NCBI GenBank assembly: GCA_945643635.1
Contig: CALZFC010000104.1
Span: 822,501 to 886,500 of the forward strand
From: Allodiplogaster sudhausi
Lineage: Eukaryota; Nematoda; Chromadorea; Rhabditida; Diplogasteridae
Length of the DNA: 64,000 nt
Direction of reading: 5' to 3'
This document shows positions 53,857-64,000 of the stretch, piece by piece. The number at the start of each line of letters is the position of its first letter. The stretch's first letter is position 1. The translations under genes were made by a program, and so were the position numbers. Under the pieces are notes generated by a model, which saw only the letters and a program-made list of their open reading frames with translations, was not told the DNA's origin and ran no database searches.

Positions 53857-54937
53857 TGCTGCCGCATCCTTCGAGATTGGTCCGCGACCGAAGCGGAAGC
53901 ACAAGTTCTCGAGTGCGTCTGCGACAGCGAAATGCCCAATACGAGGCAAATGGCGCACGCGGTCGCCGAGGCTCGGGGCTTCCGCTCTTACTTTGACGGC
54001 TTCTTCGTCATGAAACGAACGGTAATCTCCGGTTCCCTCTTTAAAGAAATTAATTTGATACATTAACGAAGGCAAATACTCAATTGTTTTATTACATAAA
54101 CAGGCAAATTGCGTCACGAGTTTTGGATGCATGGCCGCCATTATAGAACATGTTGGAGCAAAGGAGCATCATGAAAGTTCAGTCTTGTTTCTTCAGCCGC
54201 AAGGGAAGTGGCAGAATAACCAGAGAGACTTTGCCGGCAGCTTCTACCCGCCGAAAGCGGCTCTTACACGCTTTCTCGAGCCCCTCGCGCTCCTCATCCC
54301 GTTCAGGAAGTGCACGAGTGTCCTTGTGTTCGCTCCCTCCGGCCACTCAACCGTCATCGAGTTCGGCGACGAGAACTACCGAGGCAACACGAACGTGACG
54401 TCATCGTCACGTGGCGGCCGTGCCATTATTCTCGCTGGCAACGCCATCTACACCGTTAGTAACTAACAATGAGAGTAGTAACTTTGGTGGAGCCTAGCCT
54501 TGGCAGCCCAGGCCGAGTCCGAGGGCTGAACATGCAATAGATTTATAATATGCAGTTTAGAGCAAAACGTTTTTTTTTTTTTTAGACAAGATTGCTTTTT
54601 TTACCTTATTTGCGTGTTATGACTTTTCTGGTTGAGAACAGTACGTATAGTTTAAAACACATTTTAATTGTTCAATGAGAAACCACATTAGTATTTCTCA
54701 ATAGACTGAAAATAATCTATTAGCTGTAATTTATATCAGGCGTTCACGTCTTGCGCCCTGCCGTCGCTCTTCGAAGTTGTGCGAGCCTCCTGCTACGGTA
54801 ACTTGAGCAGACCGAAGCAATGGCAGTTACGGCATGAAAAGGCGTACTCATTCCGAGAATTCATCGCCTTTTGCTCTCGCCGCCCGCAATTGCAATGGAA
54901 TGGTCTTGGCTTCCCCCGAGGCTATGTGTGGAATTAG

Positions 54938-55639
54938 TGGCTTGCAACTCAAAAATGTTTTTGACTCCATATGTACATTGAACATTGACATTAAATCATT
55001 ATTGTTTGCCTTTATTGACGTAGACAATTACGAGTTAATGTTGGCCTACTTTGAATGAGTAGAATTCAATACTTGTAACAATAATATTTAAATTTCGCAT
55101 TTATCATACATATATTTGTATCTTTCACCGCCTAAGCCATATAATTGACCACGAATTTTCCAAGTTGAGCTGTCGAATGGTTCAGCTAACAAAGATCCAG
55201 GAGAGTGAATTTTATACTTTTCCCTTTTATACGGAACAATATTTGTTCAATGATCAGAAAATGAACGAAACATTGTGGAAGAGAAGAATTATTCTGACGA
55301 ATTTGGGGACGATAAAAAAAAGATGATAGCCACGAAGCAAAGCTCGGGGTGTAGCCACAGAGCGGGCCGTCATTAAAGAGGCGAGGGGTGAGGCAGAGAG
55401 GCAGACAGAGAAGAGAGTGTGGAGGGGTGAGAGAGTGCAGTCTGCGAAAGAGGCAGGGAAGAAGAGACCGCTGGAGTCGAAGCGTAGTTTGGCAACTGAA
55501 ATTTATTTAAAATAGCTATTTCTTGCAACCTGTGCTATGTAAGTTAATAATACATGCACATATGAATGTATGCACTTTTAATCTGATTAATCAAATTAAT
55601 TTTTTACTAATTTGTATATTTGTAGGCATTTTTACATGA
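54938..55639. other. Intergenic region, convergent gene ends
   Basis: Lies between the stop codons of two convergent genes. AT-rich with a GA-rich patch at about 55375-55480. Nothing else was recognised. Confidence 0.55.
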
Positions 55640-58600
55640 TTAACATAACTGACGACTGACATAATACGCGAAGATGCGGTCGACGTTTTCCTCGTCCGAT
55701 TCGCTGACGTCGACGGCGGAGTCGCTGACTCCCATCATGACGTCATCCATCTCTTCTTCCATGACGTCATCGCTGCTGATTGACTCCGCCCGCTGGCCAG
55801 CCGATTTGGGGCGGGGCGTCGTGGAGGCGGAGGAGAAGGAGCGGTCAGCCGAGAAGGAGGGCCTTGAAAGAGAGTAAGAGGAATGGGAGAATGAGAGAAA
55901 GGAAGAAGGAGACAAGAGAGAGAAGTGGTGGGAGAGGGAAGAGAGAGATGAGAGAAAGGAGAGAAAGAAACTGTTGCACTTCGAGGTGGTCGTCACGGAG
56001 GAGGAAGAAGTGGAGGAAGAGACGTCCACGCTACTCTTGACTCCCTCGAAAAAAGAGGCTCCGCCTCCCGCGCGGTGGCTGTCACTGAAAAGAAGTGCAG
56101 GCTTAAATTAATAATTTTTTTTAAAATTCTACTTTCAAACAATAAGAATGTCGATGTTTTAAACTGACTCATGTGCAGTTGGCTGGCTGTCCGTTCCCCA
56201 GTGGTGGTGGTCTCCGTTGTGGTCGTCGTCGTGGTCTTGGATGCCGGCCACAGTGTGCGAGTGGCGGGGAGGCGAATTGTTCTAAAATTATTTTTCAAGG
56301 AATATATTGATAATTTAATTCAAATTCATAGCCACAGTAATCGTCGCACTAAAAGTCGGCCTAACCTCATGCTCCGGTTGTGCGAAACGAGGATTTGCTG
56401 GTGAGCGCTCGAGGTCAGTTCGTCCGAAGCTAGGAAGAAAGTATTATTTTCCGTTCCCGCTCGCATTTCTCTCTCGCAGTCGTACCGTAGAATTTCTGTT
56501 TTTACTCTTCCCACAAGGCTTTCCGTGGCCTAAGTCCAAGCAGCATTTATCCCTCCGCTGACCCGTTGTAATTGGTAGGAGTGGCGACGGGAGGATGCGC
56601 GAGATGCCTGGGCAGATAGTTGCCAATGCGCGCGGCCGGGTGGAGATCGCCCGAGGGGGCGACCGGCGCAGCCTCAGGCGACGAGTGCAGGGAAAGAGGG
56701 CGAGCCACGTGATTCGGCACCACAATCGCCTCCTGGCACTAAAATTGGAGAGCAATAGCAAAGCGCAGAAACACACTAAAAGTATTCATCTGACCACGAG
56801 ACTTTTCGTGGGTGGAAGGCGCGAGAGAAGACCGCTACGCGTGACGCGGGGGTCGGGCGGAGACGCGGAGCCGCCGCTAAAAATTACGAAGAACCTTGTT
56901 TATATTAATTTTTCATAAATTAGATTTAAAAAATTAAACTCTAAGAGAGTAATAGCTAACACAGAAGAACTGTTCCTTCCGCCGCTCTCGGCCAGCTTCT
57001 TCTTCAGATGGTGACGGTGATGGCCATGCTTTCCGTGGTGGTGATGATGGTGAGTCCTTGAATTTTTTTAAGGTGTATTGTTCTATATTATTTTTTCCAA
57101 ATATTTAAGTAATTTATTGTTCTTCCTTCTATACTGATTTTCCGCCCATTTCCACATTTGCAACTCACTTTCGCCAGATGAAATAGCCGACGAGAAGAAC
57201 GACGGCGATGAAGAGAATGGCAGAGACGACAATGATGGCAGTGAGAAGGTCGTGCGAGAGGCCGTCGGAAGGGGTTGCAGAGGCTGGAAGTAGGAAGTGG
57301 ATTGGGTCGAGAAGGAGGAAATGGAGAAACAATGAAGAGGAAGAGGAGGATGGGTGGAAGAATCGTGCGAGTGCGAGTTTGCCAGGGATTTCCAAAAACG
57401 GGCCGTCCCCCCCCCCATTATCTTTGCAGGCCAGGCTGGGCCTTTAAATTGCGGGATCGGCCCGGTTTGGACATCCCTGGAGGTAAGCCACATTTGCATG
57501 CTCCGTCTCACTATTGTCAGTAATAGAATTGCTTGTCGACTGAGTCAGCCCCTTCTCCGTGGTGCCCGCCCCTTCACCCGCCGCGCGCTCCTCTCGCCAT
57601 CCTCCAAAGCACTGGCCCGAGTCGACCAGGCCGAAGGAGGGGTCCCTGAATGGGAATTTTATCAGCCAAACGCTTTAATCTAGGCATATTGCAAAAGCTT
57701 CCAAATGTTGCCTGACAACTACAATAAGGAATTTTTTTGCTCGTCAAACATAGGCTGAATCTTGGTCTATGAATCATCTTTTATGCCCTATTTTAAACAA
57801 AGTTGGCGAGGCATTCAACTTCATGGCCGAGTCGAACAACGGGCCACACCGGCCAATTTCTTCTCTCGGCCCTTCTCCCCTCCACTGACTTGACCATGAA
57901 TACGCGTCTCTGGAGAGCGTCGCCGAGTGGCAAATACGAATTGTCGGCCGCGTTGAGGACGGACAGCGACTTTAGAAGGAGAGATCCTGAAAGGTCGAAG
58001 AAATGTTGACATTAATATTTTTGCCGTTTTGCTAATATTCTTTAATTTTTGTAAATTTTGAAATCCAATTAATGCCCCCTGACCATTTCTCAGACCGTCG
58101 ACATCAACGGAGACGCGCGTATTGAAGAGACAAGCGAGCTGAGAAGGCAGAAGGACGCGCCTTCCGTTCCAGCACCCGAGAGTCAGCGGACTTGCCTGGG
58201 CTGCAGTGATAAGAAGGAATTGGCGAATTGCCAACGAATTCGTGGCTACGTGACTTTGACAACATTACTTTGGTTGCCGAAAAATTCGAAATGTAGCTGA
58301 GAAATTCAAAGACATTTGCAAGCAATCATATTTACGTGAATTTGGAAAACACATTTTCTTCTCGACATAATTGAAACGCACGCGAAAATTCCTTGAGTTC
58401 AAGAGGCATAGCATAGAGTTCCTGGAGGCGAAAATTGTCAACGAGGCCGTAGTCAAGGGCAAAGGCCTGTAAGGATCTCCTTTTAATTTGTAATTTAAAA
58501 AATTTTATTTTTAGATTTTAAAAATTTAATTACCTCGACATCGTTCGCACTCGTCCGATTCGTAATGAAAAGACGCAAAAGTTTGTCGACTCTTTCGCCA

Positions 58601-59247
58601 GACATCTTACGACGTCCAATTGCCAGGGAATCTGCAAAACAAGTTTTTAGTTTCTTTAATGATAGCAAATATGTATTTATGTAGAATATATAGCACTTTA
58701 AATTTGCACTTTCTTAAAATAATACATTGATTTTCTCCTATTTTTTTTAAATTCATTCTTTTTTATTAGGCAAAGGGATTTGACTCCGAACTCGTCTCAA
58801 TTGAGCTGAGAGCCGCGCCCTTCTTTCCGACTCTTTCAAGCGCTCTCTCCACTTCTGCCATCTCGTGCACCATCTGACGAATGTAGAACTTGTCAGCTGA
58901 AAAAATATTTTTAATAGTAAATATAAATTTAATTATTAAAAATTTTATATTAATTATTACTAAAAATTAATTTCGTTAAAAAATTCAAACGGACCAGAAA
59001 TTTCCGTGATCGTCCCGTCGGTGATCAGGGCACGCAATTTCAGTGGCGGCAGATCATCAACGATGTAGTTAAAGGAGTCTCCTGCAAATAGAAATTGATA
59101 TGTTTTTAAGACAAATCAAAATGTTTCCGCTTCAACCCGATCTAATGATGAGTGATGTAATTTCATTAAATACAAGTTAATATTTAAAAAAAAATCTAAA
59201 ATATAAAAATTCCACGAACCTAAAGACCGCGTATACGAACCAACCAT
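55640..59247 (-). CDS. Single-pass membrane protein with His-rich cytoplasmic tail
   Basis: Minus-order exons: 59220-59247, 58995-59081, 58792-58896, 58534-58631, 58336-58466, 58250-58296, 58096-58200, 57890-57986, 57512-57645, 57169-57283, 56971-57056, 56803-56876, 56563-56738, 56366-56429, 56169-56281, 55980-56084, 55640-55862. They join in phase to 595 aa. Residues 1-290 form a globular region with IVDDLPPLKLRALITDG, AFALDYGLVDNFRLQELYAM and CWNGRRVLLPSQLACLF. One clear membrane helix (LTAIIVVSAILFIAVVLLVG, about 291-313) is followed by FIWRK. Right after it comes a His cluster (HHHHH, then GHHRHH), later HDDDHNGDHHHW, and a Ser/acidic end (SISSDDVMEEEMDD). No signal peptide is visible at the chosen ATG, so upstream exons may be missing; alternatively TTCATTCAG before the ATG is a trans-splice site. 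Family not recognised. Confidence 0.65.
57382..57480. mobile_element. Small MITE-like insertion with GGGCC-containing inverted ends
   Basis: Starts CCAGGGATTTCCAAAAACGGG and ends with the near-exact inverse (CCCGGTTTGGACATCCCTGG). It lies in an intron of the membrane-protein gene (57284-57511). No target-site duplication could be seen. The CAGGG ends and GGGCC content recall the larger hAT-like element at 22744 but it is a different family. Confidence 0.55.
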
Positions 59248-61791
59248 CTTCGATGGCTGAATGAAGTGGAAATGAAGCAGAGTCATTCATTCCAAGAATA
59301 AGATAACCAACTAGATATGTCATTGTTACGTGGAAATTAGTAATTTTTTTATCATGAGGTCAGCTGTACTATGAAGCGGTTTTATTCGTTAAATATAAAC
59401 TACTCTCTTCCACTAGCACCTTTGGGCATTTTATGTATCACTCGCTCGTTTCAATTCGCCTCTGTCACTGTCTCTCTCTATCTCGCTCACTCTCTCTCTT
59501 TCTTTCTTTCTCTATCTCCCTCTCTCTCTCTTTCTCTCTCGCTTGTTTTGCCTTGTTTGAGAGAGCCAAGGAGTAAATTTCTCACTGAATTTCACTCCGC
59601 AGACCAGTTTCACAGTTTATTTTGAACACTGAGCTTCAGTGAGATAACTACACCCATGTCAACTTGCCAGAAGCGCTACATCACTTCCCTGCACCTTCTC
59701 AATGGTGTACGAATTTTGCATACTCGCCATGACCTCTCGACGTAAGTAAATATCGTATCTCTGTTACTCACACTTGTTTCTCCTTCGGCTGAGCTCTCTT
59801 ACTCTTTGAGTGTAAGGTCTTCACAAGGTCCCCGCACTGCCTACTATTAGAGAGGTACTCTGTATGTATATCGACGGTAAAAAATGTAAAAAAAAACGAT
59901 AAACTCTTTTTTTTTTCTAAACGGCATGCTAGTAATAAATGTGGTTTGCTTAAACTAATAGAGCACGGAACCATGAAAAATTTAAATTTTGCGAGGAATT
60001 TGCATTTGAAATAAAAGAGATTTGAAATTCTGGTAAAGCGAAATAAATAAAACCACCATTTAAAATATATTAGGAGAAAAATCATTCGCGGATTTGCAAT
60101 TAGAAGAAAAATCTGCAAAAACAAATCACGAGAAGAAAATCATTGGTACCAAAATCAGGAAATCATTCACCATTTGAAGGGTAAATTGAGTATCCTAAAA
60201 GATTACAAAGGAATTACTGCTCTGGTTTGTTTAATTTGAAGAAGACAAGAATGAATGCAGCAAGCATCATTCTCTGAACAGAACTTGATGAACGACTGTA
60301 AATCGAATGCTCGTTTGCGCAACAAATGCTGCCTCTCTCGCTCAGCGAGTAGATCAAAGCAAGCTGCTTGACCGGCTTCTACTAGAGATGGCAACGCGCC
60401 CGCTGTGCAACTCTGGCAATCAAATTAAAGGAGCCGTACACGGAATATATAATGTCTTATGTTTTTAAATCAGTCTGTCCGTTCAGACTAGAAAGATCGA
60501 TGAGTGAAACAAGAATTGAATTTGATAGAGTCTAAGCCGAGATAATCTCATTTTCCTCAGACGGATTACTGTAAAAAATTTGGCCCGAGTGTACGTGCAC
60601 CCAGCGCACTCTTGACGACGCCAGCTAGACCTCAACAAACCGCCAGCTGGACCTCAACAAAAAACAAGCATTGTTCAAATCGAGGAATAGAAAACTAAAT
60701 AACTCAATTAAAAAATAAACCGAAACTCAACAAACATAACCACGCATCTAAATGAGCTCACGCGTTCGGTCCAGCAGATCCAACAATGGCGGAGTAGCTG
60801 GATAAGCGGCTACTGAAGAGATAAAACTTAATTTCCATGCTAATAATCAAAACTAAAAGCAAAAACAACGTAAAACGATAAACATTACACGATGACAAGC
60901 GGGGAAATAAAACGTGGTCAAAATGTCTTGTCCTTCTACCCATACAAAGATGAAGGACCTTTCCACTGGGCAAAGTCTCAATTTCTTATGGATTCATGCG
61001 CATGCAACATATTTTTGTGTCTTGTAGAGGTCACAGAAAAAATATATTTGTTTCATTCTATATCCATTCTCGATGGGGCTCACAATCAGAAAGGGGAAGA
61101 GGAAACATGAGATGAGGAGAGGAGAGAGACGGCAGACAAACAATTATTGTCAATGAGTAGAAAAGGAGCGAAGTTTCAAATGGCGCTGCCCTTCGCGCTC
61201 TCATTTTTCCCCTCTCCATCAGCGGATTTGCCCGATAATAGCACGCGAGAATGAGAGTGTCTGCTCCCAGGGTGAACGTGGAAATTTCAACCTGAATTAA
61301 TTCTTTTTCGGTAACAGTGTCCCTTGGTTCTTGCCAAGTTAGTAAAATTGATGAAACTATTCCACATGTTTGCTTTTGCTGATTTATATTATGTATATTT
61401 TTATTTATACGATGAAATAAACAGTTGTAAACAGCTTGCATCCTCTTTGGTCTTCTTAGTTTCAGGGACTATTCTGGTTTCTATCTCTCTCTCCTTCTCT
61501 CTCTCTCTCTCACTCTCTCTTTCTCTCTCTCTCTCCCTGTCGCTCTCATCAATCATTATCTTCTCTGTCTTGTTTGTCTGCGCTCTCTCAGTTTCCCGCA
61601 CTCTTTCCTCATCGTCATACACTTGAATGACTCTTTTGAATAGCGCGGTTGATTGCGGTAGCCCACGTCTTCTGGAGCTTCACCGGAAGGGATGGAGGAG
61701 CTGGTTAGAGAGAACGAGAGACACAGAGAAAGAAGGAGGCGAGAGAGAAAGAAAGGGGAATGGAGTAGAATAGGAAAAGTGAAGAGAGAGC

Positions 61792-61849
<58 letters not shown>

Positions 61850-62334
61850 AATAGATGCTTGTTGCATTTTGCAGACTGAGATGTCAAATTAATTTTTTGG
61901 CCTTCTCTCTCGTTTCTTAATCGTCATGGACATTTGAAGTCTGCTCTTTCTCTCTCGCTCACCCTCTCTCTTCCTCTCTCCCTCTCTCTCTCTCCTTCTT
62001 CGCTCTCACTTCTCGTTCTCCTCTTCTCTGCAAATGCCTCTTGCAGGTCTCGTTACTCATCCGTGTCGTCTCTCTATGATGCCTTCAGCTTTAGTCGCCT
62101 TGCGTGGTCCTCCCTAACAGCGGTTATCCGGCAGACGAAGCTTAATCTCTTCGCAAGCGATATCTTTTCACCCCCAAAAATCCAGCTTGAATTTTCATGA
62201 GGCCATCATCATAGGTGTAAATAATTGCATAAAAGATTGACCAGAATTGTCCAGCTGTGCCACTTCGGCTCCGTGACTTGATCCTCTCATCACTCCGTTT
62301 TTCCATAGACCAGTGCGGCTTCTCCCTCTCCAAC
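59248..62334. other. Intergenic region with microsatellites
   Basis: (CT)n at about 59470-59545, 61478-61540 and 61940-62000; (GA)n at about 61780-61850. The stretch 61155-61285 resembles 49690-49830. An open stretch at 60203-60394 on the minus strand has no motif and was not called. Confidence 0.5.
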
Positions 62335-62567
62335 ATGCCCTGTTGGCTCGGTTTCCTCGTTGCATTGTTTTCCCTCCAAACCGCCCGAGGCGTCCATCTC
62401 CTGCCTGGCGGTCTCAAGAATCTGGACGCGAAGCTGACGCTAATGTTTAAGCGGACGATAGATGCGAAGATGAGGGAAGAAGAGAGGAACTCGACGTGTC
62501 GTCCCATTCACGCGCAGGCATACGGCGTCAATCTGGTCTGTCTGTTCGCATCAATTAAAACAGAGAT

Positions 62568-62604
<37 letters not shown>

Positions 62605-63599
62605 CTTTTTTCTTTTCGCATATTACTATTACTCATGTCTTATTGCGGCACTAAAAGTTAAAGAAATATAATAGTGTGGATAAAATACATATGTATGTAT
62701 AAACGTAAATTTATATGTCCTAGAGTCAAGAGAAAGAAACGCCAAGGGATTTGCCATTCCTAAAAATATGAACAAATTGTGACTGTACTTAGATAAATAA
62801 ATAAAAATAAACACCTTATCCGCAGGTGTGCTGCGGAGGCGATGCAGCCCTTCGTGAGACGTGCGAGTTCGCGCATCATTGCCAGTCACTCGATGAGTGC
62901 GCATGCCAACTAGTCATTGCTGGAGGGCTCAACTGCTCGCTTGCTGATAAGGCATCTTTATTCCCTCTCTCTCTCTCCCGCTTGCTTTCCCCCTCTCAAT
63001 CTTCATCATCCCCCTCAATGCCAAAATCCTCCCCCCCCCTTTAGCAAACTCTTTCTTTAATCGTCTCCATCTCACATGATCCCTTCTATCGACCATACTC
63101 TACAACATGCTCCTCTAGCTCGACACGGAATCGCCCTTCGAGTGGCGTGACCACGCGCGGCCACCCACTCCACTCTTCTGCTCGCGTCCGAATTTGCCCG
63201 GCAACGACACCCGCACTCCGTACAGCGTACAGGTCGAGCGATGGACGAAGAAGTTGTTTTTTACTTTATAAATATTCTTTATTTATTTATTGTTTTTTTT
63301 TAAATTTATTGCAATGGCTTTTTTTCTCAACAACAAAATCGTGAAATCAGGTTCTTCGAGTGCTTGATTATTAAAAAAAAAAAATTTTTTTTTTATTTCA
63401 ATTAATTTGGGACAACGGCTCTATGGCTGTCCTAACTAGTAATCATCAGTTTTCCAGCACCACGGATGCTTTCCTCCTTTCGCTGTGCTCGCTGAACGTG
63501 ACTTCTCTCTGGCTGGCCGACTCCTCTGAGATGCTCTCCGCGCTCGATCTCACCAAGTGCATGCCCCGTCTCGCGGTGCTCGCCATCGAACTGCCCAAG
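62335..63599 (+). CDS. Secreted Cys-containing protein, 3' end possibly outside window
   Basis: Exons 62335-62535, 62826-62951, 63119-63232 and 63450-63599 join in phase to 197 residues without a stop, followed by a GTACTA donor. The start gives a signal peptide (MPCWLGFLVALFSLQTARG). The second exon is a compact Cys cluster (VCCGGDAALRETCEF, then HHCQSLDECACQLV). Later exons add FCSRPNLPGNDT and LSLCSLNVTSLWLADSS with two N-glycosylation-like sites. The second intron has no GT near its start and appears to use a GC donor (AAG/GCATCT at 62952). If the 63600 donor is not used, the frame continues to a TGA near 63693. Likely extracellular; family not recognised. Confidence 0.6.
62574..62600. 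repeat. (AT)n microsatellite in intron
   Basis: Perfect TA/AT dinucleotide run shortly after the first donor of the secreted-protein gene. Confidence 0.9.
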
Positions 63600-64000
63600 G
63601 TACTAGAGGCTTACAAAGTGACGATCGCAGAAACACGAATTAATACACGCTTGAATTGCCGCGTCTGCCCTGTAAGCACAAATCCGCGGTGGTGAAAATA
63701 TCATACGCAAGCGAACGAGAGTGCAATGTGCAGCGGCAATTTGATATCTTACATCTCGAGCGAATATTAGTCTCGTGAACTATGCTAGTTGAATTGAAGA
63801 TAAGGAAAAGGGTTGTTTATTTGAAAATTCTCATTTAGTAGAGCAAAGCTTGCAATATTTTTTTAATTGCTTTGAGCTTTCCTTTGCTTTAAACTGTCTG
63901 GAAAGTGGGCCTGATCTATGGTTACGTACATTGGTATCATTCCATTGTATGTGACGGTTTGATTTCATCTTACATTTGGCAGTTTGAACTAGCATACGAT
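63600..64000. other. Intron or downstream flank to window end
   Basis: No further exon of the secreted-protein gene was recognised before the window ends. The sequence is unremarkable and AT-rich. Confidence 0.4.

Larger units (their letters stand above)
50215..54937 (+). pseudogene. 416-aa orphan protein gene split by a DNA transposon
   Basis: Coding exons 50215-50382, 50719-50889, 50989-51186 continuing at 53857-54021, 54104-54454 and 54740-54937 join in phase to 416 residues ending at TAG. The third exon is interrupted by the 51187-53848 element plus one extra 8-bp target copy. On either side the frame is open: LTFERLSNRVVIK before and CCRILRDWSATEAEAQVLEC after. Other stretches are SGALSLTAPQSALLVLPYDD, FPLDHF-like beta segments, and WQLRHEKAYSFREFIAFC near the end. 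There is no signal peptide and no recognised domain; it may be nematode-specific. Codon content and splice sites look normal throughout, so the insertion appears recent. As sequenced, the gene would end at TAA 51222-51224 inside the element unless the insert is spliced out. Confidence 0.75.

Overview
The window is from a nematode nuclear genome. The strongest evidence is a set of nematode sperm genes at 26.9-33.8 kb: MSP-type and SSP-type major-sperm-protein domains. Short introns with TTTCAG-like acceptors and a DEG/ENaC channel with many exons agree with this. No species can be named. The DNA is unusually rich in (CT)n/(GA)n microsatellites, and many ORFs coding only Leu/Ser or Arg/Glu are artefacts of these tracts.

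Layout. 1-3.5 kb is CT-rich flank. 3.5-13.5 kb (+) is a complete 27-exon Golgi Ca2+/Mn2+ P-type ATPase of the PMR1/SPCA family, about 962 aa. 15.7-21.0 kb (-) holds an unresolved multi-pass membrane protein and a protein kinase with one frame break. 21.9-22.4 kb (+) is a small secreted Cys-rich protein. A hAT-like MITE with a perfect 8-bp target-site duplication lies at 22.74-23.20 kb. 24.9-26.0 kb (+) is a coiled-coil gene with one in-frame TGA.

26.4-34.5 kb is a sperm-gene cluster. It contains two copies of an SSP gene (first decayed, second intact) on a roughly 1.8-kb segmental duplication. Between them sit two inverted MSP copies, both broken, and a foldback palindrome of about 1.2 kb.

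35.95-46.02 kb (-) is a 28-exon DEG/ENaC sodium channel (about 890 aa) with a very long C-terminal tail. One of its introns is tandemly duplicated together with its flanking CAG codon. A decayed copy of one of its exons lies inverted at 35 kb. 48.96-49.44 kb (+) encodes a 52-aa Tyr/Gly-rich peptide from four tiny exons. 50.2-54.9 kb (+) is a 416-aa orphan protein whose third exon is split by a 2,662-bp DNA transposon. Removing the element and one target-site copy restores the frame exactly. 55.6-59.25 kb (-) is a 595-aa single-pass membrane protein with a His-rich cytoplasmic tail. 62.3-63.6 kb (+) is a secreted Cys-containing protein that may run off the window.

The genes form no operon or pathway. 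The shared theme is recent local rearrangement: duplicated exons, introns and segments, plus DNA transposons caught with intact target-site duplications. Exon models were built by hand from splice-site consensus, reading-phase continuity and family motifs. Every joined model was checked for total length divisible by three, except where a break is stated.
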